Shown: one piece after another, positions 34,873 to 50,004 of the stretch | Position numbering within the stretch: position 1 is the stretch's first letter | Layout of the letters: each line of letters starts with the position of its first letter | Source of the DNA: Hypomesus transpacificus | Taxonomy: Eukaryota; Chordata; Actinopteri; Osmeriformes; Osmeridae | Direction of reading: 5' to 3' | Assembly (NCBI RefSeq): GCF_021917145.1 | Contig: NW_025813742.1 | Coordinates: 241,327-305,326 of the forward strand | Length of the DNA stretch: 64,000 bases | Program-made: the position numbers and the translations under genes | Notes under the pieces: generated by a model | The model's input: only the letters and a program-made list of their open reading frames with translations | What the model was told of the DNA's origin: nothing | Databases searched by the model: none

Positions 34873-37800
34873 CCACAAACAAAGAAACAACACCCAAAAC
34901 TTGTCGTCGTTGGACACCCCCCATTTTGGTGCTAAGGATAACAACAGAAGATAGCTCTGTATCTCCTGTATCATTCAACAGATAAATTCAGATTGCTTTG
35001 GAGACTGTTCCTCACTCCCTCCTTGATTGTAAAAACACATTAAGTATAGTCTTGTCAGTAAAGGTTTTTACAAGATCTAGCTCAGTCTTCGGGCTTGACG
35101 TCATGCTGACAACGACATGCAGGTCGGTCTTAATCGTTTATTTGCAGTAACACCGTTCTCTCTCGTTTGCCGTGGCATCGGGCTTTTCCTGCCCTTGTAG
35201 ACACCTAAAAAGTCACAGATCCAAAACAGTGTCTCATCATCTCCTCAATGAATGGACCCCATTTTATCAGTTTGTCAGTTGATATTAAGCCTCAAGGCAA
35301 ACATAGCGACGTGCTAAATCCCAACAGACCATGTGTCAAAAACCGAGAGGCAAGACAGCATTTTACCCAGCTTGAGGTGGCCTACACCACCTTTCCATTG
35401 AAGCAACATCTTACCGCGAGAGTTCCCTAGGGAATGAGGCTCCGCAAAGTAGATACGTTAATACAAGCTGTGTGAACCCATATCTGTGAGAAAGAACACG
35501 ATTGTGGTTTCACATTCAAGGTTCTTGCAGATAGTCAACAGGCACTAATAAAAAGGAGTTGGCTTGAGTTAGATTTCTAGATTGGAGATTCAGGCTCTTT
35601 TTTATTTCTGTGAAACACAACACAGTTTTCTGTGTAACATTCGTCTCAATTAGAGTCCTATTTTAAATGGAAACGACCTATTTCTACACTTGGTCAGTCC
35701 AGCCTTCCTTTCTCCAACGGCAAACAAGCTTGATAACTCCAGTGGAAGAAGGCAGCATAAACCATAGGCTACCACATTTATCGTCATCACATAAGGATGA
35801 GTGTTTGGCAAACGGCAATGAGGGTGATTGCGTAGAACAGTCTCCCGTAGTACTTGCGGAGATTACCCTAGCTAATTTGCGTGCTGCTATTCATGGTTTT
35901 CATCCCGAAAACACTGGGTCTCTCAAGACCGCACTGTGAGACGTGATGGAGACGCACCCTAATATGCGGCTGTCCCTAGAGCCAAGTGTCAATATTGTAC
36001 AGTACACTATTTTACATATCTTGACAAGAAATGGGCATGTGAAGCCGGCACACATGCGTAGCATGTTTTAGGGCAAACCGGCCGAGAGAGCAGGTGTATC
36101 TCCACACAAGAGCATTAATACTGGAGATGTCTTGTGATGATTTATTTTTTGTTTATTATACTAACGATGCGCATCATTGAGACACTATAGCCTACTAGAA
36201 CTATTGGAAGTCTGTTCTGCTTGTCCGTAAGCAGCCGGACACATTTTTAACCCGGTTTTATTCCTATCACGTTCCCTGCTCTGTCGAATATTCTGATTCA
36301 TGTTTGCGTTTTGAAAGCATTTAGGGACAAGAGTCTCCAACCAGAGCTCTATAATCTGATTTCGAAATATAGGGCTGTGAAGGTTGCCAGCGCATATTGA
36401 AAAGTCATTAATGTAGTCAAGCCACGTTTGCTACAGAATTGACTTTTAGCTCTCTTATCAAGTTGACTTGTTTAAACTCTGCATGGCATTGCACCAGCAA
36501 ACACATTTCCCGGACTACTCTTTGTACACCGCCTGTTCACATTATTTCTGAAAATAAACACAGTTTATATAGCCTAGATAAACAAAACAAAGATTTGGTC
36601 TCACGGAAGCATAACTTCCCCTGTTTGGGGTAAAACAACCACTTAAAGCCCCAACATTAGCGCTGATTTAAGATACAAGCACAAGTCAAGTTGAATTTAT
36701 CGATGCAAACAGATCCCTCTAGGGGTTTCTGTTACGTTCTTGGTGCCAACTCCTCTTTCTCTCCGTCCATTCTGCCCTTTAAACTTTCTCCAAAAGTTTG
36801 ATCTTCTTCATAAGTGGTATTTTCAGCTCTCTTGGAATTGTCCTCCTCTCCTCGTTGCCCTGCCCCCCACTGCTCTGATACCCCCTCCTTCTGTCTAGTC
36901 TGCTCATGGGTGACGATGTCTTGGGTTGCAGGATGTGCCGAAGTGATTGATGGGAGTTATGCACTATAGGTCATAAGGGTATGCAAATGTTTTCACAGCC
37001 TGTTGAGTTCACGAGGCTATACCGCACAGATAGCACTACATAGCTCCAAACTGACACCCACCAGACGCAACCAGCAACATTAGTTCAAACTACGGTATCA
37101 AATTCCCCCTATAAGAATAACAAGCAGAATTTAGAAAAAAGGCTTCAGTTGTGAAGTCTGGCTTTTAAGTGGGAGGTCGTTTTTTTTCCTTCTCGAAAAC
37201 GAAATTAGAGGGTGAATCTTGGATGAATGAGCCTGTTGGTTGAACAAACTGAGCTTATCTGTCAGGTTCTGAACAAAATAGAGCAAGATAGGAGAAGTGA
37301 GAGAGATAGTGAGAGAGAAGGTGGAAACTCGTTTGTGACCTCAAGCTGAAACAATTACATCCTTTATGCATATCCTCTTATCTGAAAAATGACTAGAATT
37401 CATAACTGTGGAATATGTCATGTTACATGATCTATATGTACTTTATTGTAGCTATTCTAGTTTGTAGTCCAAATGCAGTCCAGCGTTGTTGATACAGTGT
37501 GAACTATGTTATATTTGTGTGGATGACGAGAGTGCCAACTAAGCCCAATTAAGATTAGCTTTGCGATTTGTTTGTGCATCACGATGACTCATCATCGACA
37601 AGGTGGCGTCCATATTTCTGTTATTGACGATTTCGTTTGACAGTAAGAAAATGTAAAGAATATTGGAAGCAATATAGTTGCATGTTGTCCTGTTTTGTGT
37701 TTTTGTTATGTCTGTATATGAACCTTTGAAATTACTAAGATTTTGAATGAATAGGTTTACATGTACTTTTTGTAAGTTATGAAAATGCTGCTATTTGATA

Positions 37801-40682
37801 AGTAAAATATACAAAATATTTTAGTTGAAAAGATGTCTGGTTTGTTGATTAGAAACATGCTCTCAAAGTCAGGAGCATTAAGCGAGGTGTATAGAATACT
37901 ATACAGTACTGATAAGATAGTAAAAGTAATAATAGACTTCATAGTACAACCTGTGCCAAAATAGACTCTTCTGCAGCTTCTGAAATTGTAGATGTGCGAT
38001 CAAATGTTAGATATCCATAACTTGTTTAGAAGTGCTGATCAAGTGCCAATTGAACAATGTATTTAAAGTCAGATAAGATAATCAAATACAATACTTAAGA
38101 AAACAAAGGACAAAGAACTCTTTTGTGCATTGTTCTACCTGATAGCTACATAGAGTAAGAGATGAAGATTGTGATTTTTATGGATTCTAACTGTTTTCCA
38201 CTCCATGCATCCCCTTGTGTGTTCGTTAGACTTGTGGCTTAAGCACTGATGTCTTATCATTGTCTCTATAGGCCAGCATGGACTAAAGCATAACATGTTA
38301 TAAGCATTCATAACATAGTCATTAACGATCAAAAAAATGTGTTTTGTGGAGTTAGATGTTATCTTTTTGCACGTCTTCTATTGCATGGTATCAAAGTGAA
38401 TTATGGAGGAAAAAAAAATACAAACAAAATAGCGAGATGTATCTCGCAACATTCAAAGACATAGCGTTGCATGCAGTCAGTCTTAGAGCATTTAAGTTTA
38501 CTCACCTCATGTTTAAAAAGTTGTTTCTTGTTAAGGGTAGGGAAAGAGTCCATTATTGTCATGTTGGCCCTAAGATTTCACATCACAGATCAAATGTTCA
38601 TCGACAGATTCCATCACTCTTAACACGCTCACAGACAAAATAGTCGTTTTTTTAGATACAGTGAGGAACATTTACAAAATGTGAAAACGAGCATACGTGA
38701 AAATTGTATTCAATGCATTGGTTCTTTGTGTTTCACTTCATTACCAGGTATGGATTTTTCTTTTTTTTTTTAGATTAAGATTTGAACCTCACAAGACCTA
38801 TAAGGAATATTTTTTAAAGATTTTTTATACCACAACTTGAAAGCCCAGATCTAATCTATGAATGTATTCCCATTTCCTAGTTTATTTTATGTTGAATGTT
38901 AATCAATCTTTTAAGATGAATTCAGGGCTGGAATGTCAACTACATGTAGAGTTAACATTTTTTTCAATAACAAAATTCAGCTTTAGTCAGGTAGGCCAAA
39001 CATGGCCATTCTCATAACCCCAGATGTTTCAGTAACCTCCAATTCGCTGTCAACATTATCCTGTTTGTGTGGTGTTGCATAAATGCACTTTACTGATCGA
39101 TGGGTCATAACGTTTTACAAACACCATCTCCTAATGTTGGAAATTGAACAAAGCAAACCATGTTAAACTTCTTAGACGTTTTCTTTTGTCATTCTTTGCT
39201 GTTCTTATTTTGTTTCTTTCTTTCCCCTCTTTCTCCTGAAGTCTTTGGCTCTTTTGTGATTGATGGCAAAGATTTGTGTGTGAGACCTGACTGTATAAGG
39301 ATCACCTGTTTCCCCACTCCTAGGCCCCGCCTTCACATTCCCATTGGCAGAGGTTTGTGTCAATCACTTTGATTGAGTTCCTCTGGAACGCATACAGCTG
39401 CAAGAGACACATACGGAGACCAGATTGAAACTTAATTTTATTTTAGACTTATTTTTACAGAGAGGCTGTTCAGACGAGAGTCCTGCCTAAAGCAAACAGG
39501 AGAACCTAGGAATCAACACAGCTAAAAACACACAATATATGACATGACACTTTAGTCATGTTCCATGCTGTCACCACCAAGTACCCACAACCGTTATGTT
39601 TTTATTTTATTTTATTAATTGACAACTTTAGGCTCGGAAACACCGTTTGTGTCACATGGTGCATCTCTGCTGCCAGAGAGCCTATGGTTTCTAACATTAG
39701 AGAGTCCAACTCCCAAGGTCCTGCTGAGGTCCACTCCTCAGAATAAAGGCAAATACAGCACCAGCAACGATTAGAGGAACTTGTGTCACACACCTCTCCA
39801 CCAACCAATCAGACCAGCCTGTTCGTAGAACCCTGTAGAGTTGGCAAAAACTGCATTGCATGTTTGTTTGTTTTTACTTCTGTTCCATCATTTTGTTAAT
39901 TAACCCTCATAAATGTTCTTAACATCCCTACAACTGCTTTGCTACTGAGTGCCAAACTAAAACATTAACGAAACATGTTTTATTTCTCCAAATGCAATCT
40001 GGACATTAATTAGACCCCACATGTTGGGGTCAGGACTGGTGTTAAACTGTGCTAACTGGCTAAGAGTACTTGCCCCATCAAATTACCTCTTTTACTCAAC
40101 TCTGCATCTTTTTCAGCCTACATAAAATCACATTTTGTGTGCTGTTGTGTTAGGCACCTGTCATTCTATTCACCCTTGGAATGGATAAAGATGATATTTT
40201 CCTCTGAATAGAGAGGGAACAATACAAGATTTCTTCTTTTTTTTCATCAACTATCCATGAGGCCATTTCTTGTCTTACCTCGTGACCTTCACGTGAACCT
40301 TGTCCACCCTCAAGAACTCATGTCCGTGTTTGGCTGTCTCGCCCCACAATTTTATCGCGTCAAACGTTGCTGAGACTTCCAACTGTATCAATTTAATTTA
40401 ATATTCTGTTCTTCCATGTCACCTGGACTATCTTGCAGGGTCGGAAAGCTAACAAAAATGTCGACTAAAATAAGCATGAGAAAACCTTGCCCACGTCTGT
40501 GAATATTGTTTTTGACGTTTTTTGTTTTTACTATTATTATTTTTTGTTAACCTCTGTTTTTCATCTAAACAAAAATGGACTGACAGCATATGTAATAGGT
40601 TAACATATACTGATTTTATTGATTAGAAACATTTGTCCATAACCACTTGTATTGCCTCTAGTGTCAAATTTGGGGAACGCCA

Positions 40683-40688
40683 AATAAA
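40683..40688 (+). terminator. Candidate distal nova2 polyadenylation signal
   Basis: Canonical AATAAA about 6.9 kb after the nova2 stop. Nearer candidates are 34734-34739 and 36553-36558. Which is used cannot be decided from sequence alone. Confidence 0.25.
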
Positions 40689-43132
40689 GGTTTACAGTCT
40701 GCGACTTACCCTTAAGGGTTTTCTACCTTGTAACGTAATTATTTGGAAACCCGTCAGAGCAGAATTCTCCCAATCAAATAAGGTAGCAGACAGTTGTCTC
40801 GTCGTCCTTCAGTGACAAGTGCCAAATGAAATCCTTGCTGCGCCAAAAGGCAGCCAGCCTACAAACGGAAGCACTGTTAGAACACTAGAATATTTCCTGT
40901 CCAATGTCCTCCCTAAATACTCAAATGTTTGATATCAAACCTCATATTCCACTATTGTTATGCTGCCAGTCCTTTTGCTGTTTTCCTCAGTAAAACATCA
41001 CAAACACTTTTTTAACGATACACTGCTGATGAATGACAACAGCAAACTATGGAGCGGGAATGAAAGGATTTAAAAGTGTCGTTTTTGTTCAATGTTTTTT
41101 TTATGATTATTATCAGTTTATCTGAACATCATTCATGAATAGATTTAAGAGTAATGAGTATTTAATGTAACTGTAGTATTGTGTTTGTAAAAAAAAATCA
41201 GTGAGTTGTGTTTTATGACTCGTGGACTACCAGTAAAGTCAGCATTTCAGTGTTAATATATTGAATTGTTTTTTAAAGATTATTTTTGCGACGGCAACAG
41301 CAACAAAGAGTCATTATAAATGTTCATTTTAGCATCACTTGTCTGCTGTTCTTTTATTACCCACCATTTCGGGGTCTGTCTCATTTGAGACGTTTTGACA
41401 AGGCCTGTGTTCCACTGAAAACAAAAGCTAATTTTTCTAAGAAGAGAACTGGATCCTTGAACAATGAATAGCATAATACTCTCGTAATTACGTTATTTCA
41501 GTCTTGGTTGCTATGTGTGAGATAAGAGTGCTGTCCTATTCATTGTTTGGGTTTGAGTTGTAAATGGCGTTGTCCGAACCTTATACAATAAGTGACATTC
41601 TGAAGCCCTAAATAATCTTTTAATCTCTAGATCTTATCTTATTTCTAGAATGATCACACAATCTTTTTCTCAATACTGACGTCCGTGATAGGTGCGGCGA
41701 ACAACCACCATTATACATTTTCATACTATCTGTAGTAGGCTACAAGGTCATGCAACATTTCTCACCTCGACCACAATGAGAATAAGGATCATGTAACCCA
41801 CACAAGTATCCTGTAGAAAGAAGAAAAACGTTTTTACCTCAGGAAACATGCAGTATGATCAGCAGTTTCATTAACAACCTCTTGTATTAAATATACTAAC
41901 TTATGAGACCGTTTTTCTGCCACATTCAGTAGGCCTATCTGCAGTTAGCCTACAAAAAGCACTCCAGTCTAATCCCATAAATCAATGGTGCATATAATTA
42001 AGATGTAAGTTGTTGCATGGATTTCCATGTAGTGGTAACAGAAAACACTAAACAGCAGATGGGTTCACCATGTGTGATGCTAGCAAATAGCTGGCAAAAC
42101 ACCACAGTATTAACGGACTGCCTGCAACATTTATTTAATTCTACAGCCGCAGCCATCGAAAATGATATAGCCAAGGTCGTCTGTGCTTTGCCTGTTCATT
42201 CAAGGGCGTCTCTGGTGAGGGAACTTTGAAGCCTCCTGTAACCAAGCCTTTGTTAATTTATTTACAATTATTTTGTATTAGTTAGGGATGAAACCATAAT
42301 TATGTTTTGCTTTGTACGACATCTCAGAAAAGGCTGCAATATTCTCAGTTTCATCTTGCGGTACTGAAGCACATTTGATTCCCACTGTGGGAGAAGGTAG
42401 CAATGGGCTTGAATGATAAAATTACGTTGTCAAGGTAACAGGTTGTACTGAGGACTGCAAATATGTCACACTGGCGGATGATCTAGCTGGATTCAACCTG
42501 AAACCAGAGTAACTCGGACACACTCCATATCCGCAATGCCCCCCCCCCCTCCCCCCATGGATCCCAGGTAAGCGTCAGTATGACAATTGGCCCTACAACT
42601 GTTTTTAATAATTATTTTATATTATAAAGAGGACCATGCCGTTGATTTTTATGTAGCCTAGACGTGAGGCTAATCGAATCGTTGCAGCGCCGCCCATTGC
42701 TTTAAGTGGTAGGCTACAGTGACTTGCGAGATGAAGTATTGAGAGGTAAGTGTGAGACCACACTACTGCAAAATGAAGAGGCACGGAGGCGCCCCTTAAC
42801 ATGGCTCCTGGTGTAACCATGGAAACCTCTATTTCATGGTTGGAGTGATTCTAGCTGGAGTGGGATTTGAAGGGTAGATATCTTTGTCAGACGGTGCAAA
42901 ACGAGTTGGTCCACATGCGGTCTACGCATGTAAAGTGCACAAACAAATTGGAGGACTGGTGAATAAGCAAGTTAATTGCAATACCTATTATTTGTGTTCA
43001 CAATGGTGTTTTTTCTTCCTTTCGCGGAACAAAGATAGCACATGGTTATTAATGCACACATTTAACATGGCCTAAAGACCTGAATTGAAATATATAATTG
43101 ATTACACGTGTTATGAATATAATCTGTAAGGG

Positions 43133-43234
<102 letters not shown>

Positions 43235-43344
43235 AAGGGATGCGTACGAGAGAGAGTGTGAGAGAGAGCGTGAGTGTGAGAGAGAGAGAAAAAAAATAGT
43301 ATGAGTAAAATAGTAGGCTATGTCGCTGTACAATCTCCTCCAGA

Positions 43345-43359
43345 ACAGCAGGTGGCAGT
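43345..43359 (+). promoter_or_regulatory. CTCF-like motif upstream of alkbh6
   Basis: ACAGCAGGTGGCAGT matches the vertebrate CTCF core (CCASYAGRKGGCRSY) at 14 of 15 positions. It lies between the nova2 tail and the alkbh6 promoter, where an insulator would be plausible. Occupancy is not shown. Confidence 0.4.
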
Positions 43360-43715
43360 GCCCAAAATGGCACTCAATCATTAGTGGTTGCTTCTGTGAA
43401 AAAACTGAATTAAGTTTTTAGCAGTTTGCTAGCTAGCTTGCTATAAATGTACATGGCATAACTTAGTGACATGCGTCTAGCTTCATACGTTTGATGGAAA
43501 GGTTATACTATATGTCTTGTAATAGGCTAATACAGACAAATTTGTTGCTAGTTACTAACAGATGTGCAAGACAGAGAGCTAAAACCTAGCCATATTCCAG
43601 CAATCACAGTAGCTAACTTGGCAAACGCGTTAGCTAGTCGTATTTAACAAGGTTCTGTTGTCGAGCAAAGCACATGTATTTAATGTCAATTTAATGTCCT
43701 GCACGACGAAACAAA

Positions 43716-45330
<1,615 letters not shown>

Positions 45331-46851
45331 TGCGTGAGAAACGTTGAGGACTTTAGGTGATCGGTCTGGATTGGTCCATGAAATGGCATCACATTGTCAG
45401 GACACGAACATTATTTGAACTCCAAAGACTGAATGTGTTTACTTTATGGGTCGTTTATGGAAGTATTTATTGCAGTGCCAAAATACATACTTAAGTACAG
45501 GGATGTGAAGGGATATCCATATTTTAAATGATGCAGCACTTTAAAATGCATAGTCTTAAATTAGTATTTAGTTTACTTAAACATTACCAAGACTCGGGTC
45601 ACTTGAAAGCAATTCCTAAATCATTTTTTATGTCACTAAATATTGCGTGATTAATACAGATCAAGTTTTGAGTATTGATTGCGATTGATTCAATGTCTTT
45701 TTTAATTTCAAAATAAGTAAAATATTTTCTGTAGATATCGTGATGTTTTGTACAGTAGCGACCAAATTTTACTTGTGGTAGTCGATGGTTTGAACACCTA
45801 ATAGTGAAAATGAAAATTGATTTCCGGATATTTCTATAGCTACATAACTTAATTTACACAAAGTAAAACATTTGCTATGACTATCTAAATTATAAGATGT
45901 GTATTACTGTTGCTATTAGTTATTGTAAAATAATAATACTGATTTGAACGACGTTACAAGTAATTAGTTGTACACGCCCTTGTTAAAACTGTAAATCTGG
46001 GATCTAGCTAGACTGCTTATTCGTGGAAGTCTGCAATGTTCAGCAGATTTGCATCAGGGTTGGGTTAAACTTACTTTAGTCAGACATCTACACTCCTTCT
46101 TCCTGAGTGGTCATCAGACCTTTCAACTTCATCAACTGAGCCTAGGACAGTTTGGTAAGTCAAATCACCTCAAATCACCTCATACTGTTGTATTTTCTAT
46201 TGATTATTTTGTGCTGTTATTACGGATTTTATTCTTCCTACTATCACCTAGCTAGCTAGGCTAACACTGTTGTAGTTCTAGCTTCCCGTACAGTACTAGC
46301 TCTCGCCAACACGGGTTAGTTGAGGAATTTAGTGCTGGCTGACTAAAACCTTCATCAGTCATGCCATAGCTAGCTACTAGCATAGTTTATGGTAATAGAC
46401 TTTGTGTAAAACAAAAGTGTTCCCGTAATACCATGCATTTTGTGTATGTTTTAGGTATGTATGGGTTAGGCTAGTAGCTAAATGGCCACACCGTCGTTTA
46501 GCCTGGGCTAAAGCTGGTTAGCCTCTCAAAATAGCTCACAAAGCAACTTTGACACATTGCTCTCTCAATGACAAGTTAACGTGTGCTAGCTAAAAAAGAC
46601 CGATATATAACTAAAGAAGAGTTTTTAAAAACCAAAACCTAGGTAGCGTATTTCCCTTCTTAGGAAACTGGGCGTATTTTGTGTTCAGAATACTTTAATC
46701 CCGTATACGGGAGAAATGTTTACAGTGGGTGTGTCATTCTACATTCCGAGTTTCAGTGCACTGAAAGGCTAAGGCTGTCCTGCTTTGACTACAATGACAA
46801 TGCTGTGTCTCTACAATCTCGTTTGACAGTTCAATTCCTGACTGACCAAAA
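45331..46851 (+). other. alkbh6-capns1 intergenic region with possible capns1 5' UTR exon
   Basis: AT-rich with no protein-coding sequence. Sequence ending GGACAGTTTG at 46154 is followed by a strong GTAAGT donor and could be a non-coding first exon of capns1. No clear AATAAA for alkbh6 was seen nearby. Confidence 0.35.
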
Positions 46852-49733
46852 ATGTTTTTGGCCAAAAGACTAATTGGTGGCATTCTAGATGTTGTAAGGT
46901 AAGGACATGAATATTAAAGGGACAAGGATATTAAAGTGCTTTCAGATTTGTCAGATTGGTCTTCTTAATCAACTTTATTAAAATGCACGTCTCATCCGTT
47001 TTAAATTAAATATTTAAGCTGGAAGTTAAATAGATTTGACACGGTGTAGAATTTCTCTTCCTGCTTATCCATTGCAGCAACATCGATCCAGGACAGTTTG
47101 TGCCATCAGACCCAGTGAGTCAATCTCTCTCTGTCTCTCTCTCTTTCACTCTCCCTCTCTCAATCACTCACAGACGACTGATATCTGTATCAATGATTTA
47201 AAGTTATGTAGTTGACTGGCTTTGTGAGAGGAGCTAACTGACTGACTGTGCCCAAACAGCCCGCCCCTCGAAGGCCTCTTGCGTACGCAGAGCATAATGA
47301 GAGTGATGAAGAGAGACAGTTTCGCAAAGTCTTCCAACAGTTGGCTGGCGACGTGAGTACATCCTCGGTCAGCTGTTTCTTTCATTCTTGAATCACAGAA
47401 CTGAATCGATATCAAGTGAAGCCTCTGCTCCTTCCCTGCAGGATATGGAAGTGAGCGCTACTGAGCTGATGAACATCCTCAACAGAATCATTTCCAAACG
47501 TGAGACACGTCTTTCGCCCGCTCTGTTCATGCGATGTCTTTAAAGCTGTCCGCAAAAGCTTTTGGTGGCGAGGCTGGTTAGTAGTCGCGCTTGTAAATCA
47601 AAGGTCACGGGTTCAAACCCCGATGTGGGTACAGCTCGGGTGTAAGTGAATAATGAGCAAAATGACCATACCCATATTATATTCTCTCTTTCCCTCTGAC
47701 TTTCTTACACTCTCTCCCACACCCCTCTCTCTCTCTCTCTCATACCCCTCTCTCTCTCTCTCCCACACCCCTCTCTCTCTCTCCCACACCCCTCTCTCTC
47801 CCACACCCCTCTCTCTCGCTCACACCCCTCTCTCTGTCTCTCTCACACCCCTCTCTCTCTCTCACCCCCCTCTCTCTCTCTCACACCCCTCTCTCTCTCT
47901 CACACCCCTCTCTCTCTCCCACACCCCTCTCTCTCTCCCCCTCTCTCTCCTTCCCTCCCTCCCAGATGGAGATCTTAAGACGGACGGCTTCAGCATTGAG
48001 TCCTGCAGGAGTATGGTGGCGGTGATGGATGTATCCTTCCTACCCATGGTGGAATGAGATGGGTGAGGTGAGGCATGGAGGGTGGGTGGGGGTGAAACGG
48101 GGAGGGTGGGGTGTGGGGAATCGTGGTCCTACAGGGAACAACCGTCCTGTCGTAGGCCGTCCCTGATCGATGATGTCAAGGCTCAGATAACACGGCGTTG
48201 TCCCTCGGTCTGGAGCCTTCATGGGGCCGTTTAGGATGTTTTGAGTCAAGGCTGTGTGGAAGAACACCTGGCTGTTGTTTTGTCCCTAACCGACTCCGCA
48301 GAGCGACAGCACTGGAAAGCTCGGCTTCCACGAGTTCAAACACCTCTGGAACAACATCAAGAAATGGCAGGTGAGTGTCTACTCCCCCATCGACAAGTTC
48401 CCAAAACGTGCAGATGGATGTTTTTGTCTATTGAAAGTCGGGAGTGTACGTGCTGAGTAAAGTTAGTGTCTTCCAGGGTGTGTACAAGGCATATGATGCT
48501 GACCATTCTGGCATCATTGGAGCTGACGAACTACCGACTGCTTTCAAGGCTGCAGGTGAGAGAGAATCATTTTGACAGATGAGGAGACTGTTCTGTCCTC
48601 GTTCAAAGGTTCACTCAATTTATTTGATGCGTGCTTGGATTTTCTAGATGGAATCATGCATCAGTCCTCAACTGTGTTTAAAGGGGCGGAGAGAATGATT
48701 CCAAAACTTCCCTAACGGAGGATGTAGCGTTGTTTTTGATCTGTTGTCCTTGTCCACGTAGGTTTTCCTCTGAACGACCAGCTGTTCCAGATGATCATCC
48801 GCAGGTACAGCGACGAGGACGGGAACATGGACTTCGACAACTACATTGGCTGCCTCGTCAGACTCGACGCCATGTGCCGTGAGTCCCAGAACCCCTCCTG
48901 TGGTTCATGTCGAGGCTTGTTGTTGCCTGTGGTTACGAGACATCAAAGCTAGACTTGCCAAACCAGAGTTCAGGCGTTCTTTTAATTGAAATTCACAGAG
49001 TTGAGTTTCCTAACCTATTGTGGTTAGCGGTCTTCTCGATTGCAACTGCACCTTGAGGGCAAGTCTAGTCTTTCAGCATTTATATTAAACTGCAGAAAGT
49101 GTCTGCTAAATGAATATATTGTTATACATTTATTGGGTGTGTTTTATGTACATCTATGCAAGGTTGTTTGTAGTACAATGTAGTTTAGAAATTGTTGATC
49201 TATAAATAAGAAATCGATCCTACGGAACTGGTAGATTCACTCTTAAGTGTTCTCTTCCAGGTGCCTTCAAGACTTTGGACAAGGACAACAATGGGACCAT
49301 CAAGGTCAACGTCCAGGAGGTAAATCTGTCCTCTCACCACCAGTCACATACAGCCTTGTCTGGGCTCCACTGCACATTTTATCCCCTTTAAATCTTTTAA
49401 TTTTATTTTTTATTTTTTATAAGAGCCGCAACAAGCCTCAATTAAAGGGACTTTGGCTTATTTTTGATTGATTGTGAACTGTTCCCCTTTTCGTGCTGTG
49501 GTTTTAATTAGCCCTTACCTCTTCCACTTTCATAGCAATTTTTTTAATGTTTTTTTTCTCATTCAACAATCCCCACCTTCTTTGGTTTAAGGTGATAAGT
49601 GAATGAGCAGCCATAAACACAACGACAGGATGTTGAATTAGTTAGATTTTTCTGTCATTAAGCGCCTTCCCTAACAATCTGTGACCTTTTCTCTGACTCT
49701 GCCCAGTGGCTCCAGTTGACCATGTACTCCTGA
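46852..49733 (+). CDS. capns1: Calpain small (regulatory) subunit 1
   Basis: Ten exons: 46852-46898, 47078-47114, 47260-47352, 47442-47499, 47966-48030, 48302-48370, 48477-48555, 48762-48878, 49261-49319 and 49707-49733. They give 216 aa. The protein is a penta-EF-hand module: EF2 loop D100-SDSTGKLGFHE, EF3 loop D130-ADHSGIIGADE, then RRYSDEDGNMDFDNY and LDKDNNGTIKVNVQ, ending EWLQLTMYS, the highly conserved dimerisation end. Known role: pairs through its fifth EF-hand with calpain-1 or -2 catalytic subunits and stabilises the Ca2+-activated protease. The N-terminal part (MFLAKRLIGGILDVVSNID) is short and lacks the long poly-Gly domain of the mammalian protein, as I recall for fish. Intron 5 has U12-type splice signals. 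An a/b paralogue cannot be assigned from this window alone. Confidence 0.95.
47567..47633 (+). mobile_element. tRNA-like SINE head fragment in capns1 intron 4
   Basis: It contains a B-box-like GGGTTCAAACC and an upstream TAGTCGCGCTTGTAAATCA. The 5' half does not form a good tRNA, and no 3' stem pairs cleanly, so a SINE remnant is more likely than a tRNA gene. Confidence 0.45.
47715..47950 (+). repeat. CTCTCTCACACCC minisatellite before capns1 exon 5
   Basis: About a dozen units of CT runs of varying length ended by CCCACACCCC or TCACACCCC. The array ends about 15 bp before the exon-5 acceptor at 47966 and merges with its polypyrimidine tract. Confidence 0.85.
48031..48301 (+). other. U12-type (minor spliceosome) intron in capns1
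   Basis: The intron starts GTATCCTT, the exact U12 5' splice-site consensus. It ends with TCCCTAAC (48283-48290) 11 nt before the acceptor CAG, close to the U12 branch-site consensus TCCTTAAC and at the usual distance. It is phase 0 and splits the EF2 loop after Asp100. All other introns in the gene look U2-type. Confidence 0.8.
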
Positions 49734-49965
49734 GTGTGTGAATCCCCTCCGCACGCTGACCGAACCACTAAACGTCTGCTTCGCAACATGCTGATGGTTC
49801 ACACAGACAGGCCTTCGTTCTGTGTCTGCCTGGTTGCTGCTGAATTCTTCCAATGGGATAATTTGTGTTTCTGCTTTGTAATTGTTTTGAGGTTTTCGTT
49901 TGCTTGTGCCACCGTTGTCAGACGGGTGGGGGTGAGGGTTGGTGGTGGGTGAGTGGGGTGGGGGT

Positions 49966-50003
<38 letters not shown>
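49966..50003 (+). repeat. 38-nt uninterrupted G run in the capns1 3' region
   Basis: Thirty-eight consecutive G residues, with G-rich flanks from about 49924 to 50030. Because the run follows the stop codon by 230 nt and precedes the poly(A) signal, it would be in the mRNA. Confidence 0.9.

Positions 50004-50004
<1 letters not shown>

Noticed and set aside
35667-35939. 90-aa plus-strand open frame after nova2
   Set aside because: No recognisable domain, no splice context, and a length expected by chance. Conservation could not be tested.
42017-42229. 70-aa open frame
   Set aside because: Unrecognised, and short enough to occur by chance in AT-rich DNA.
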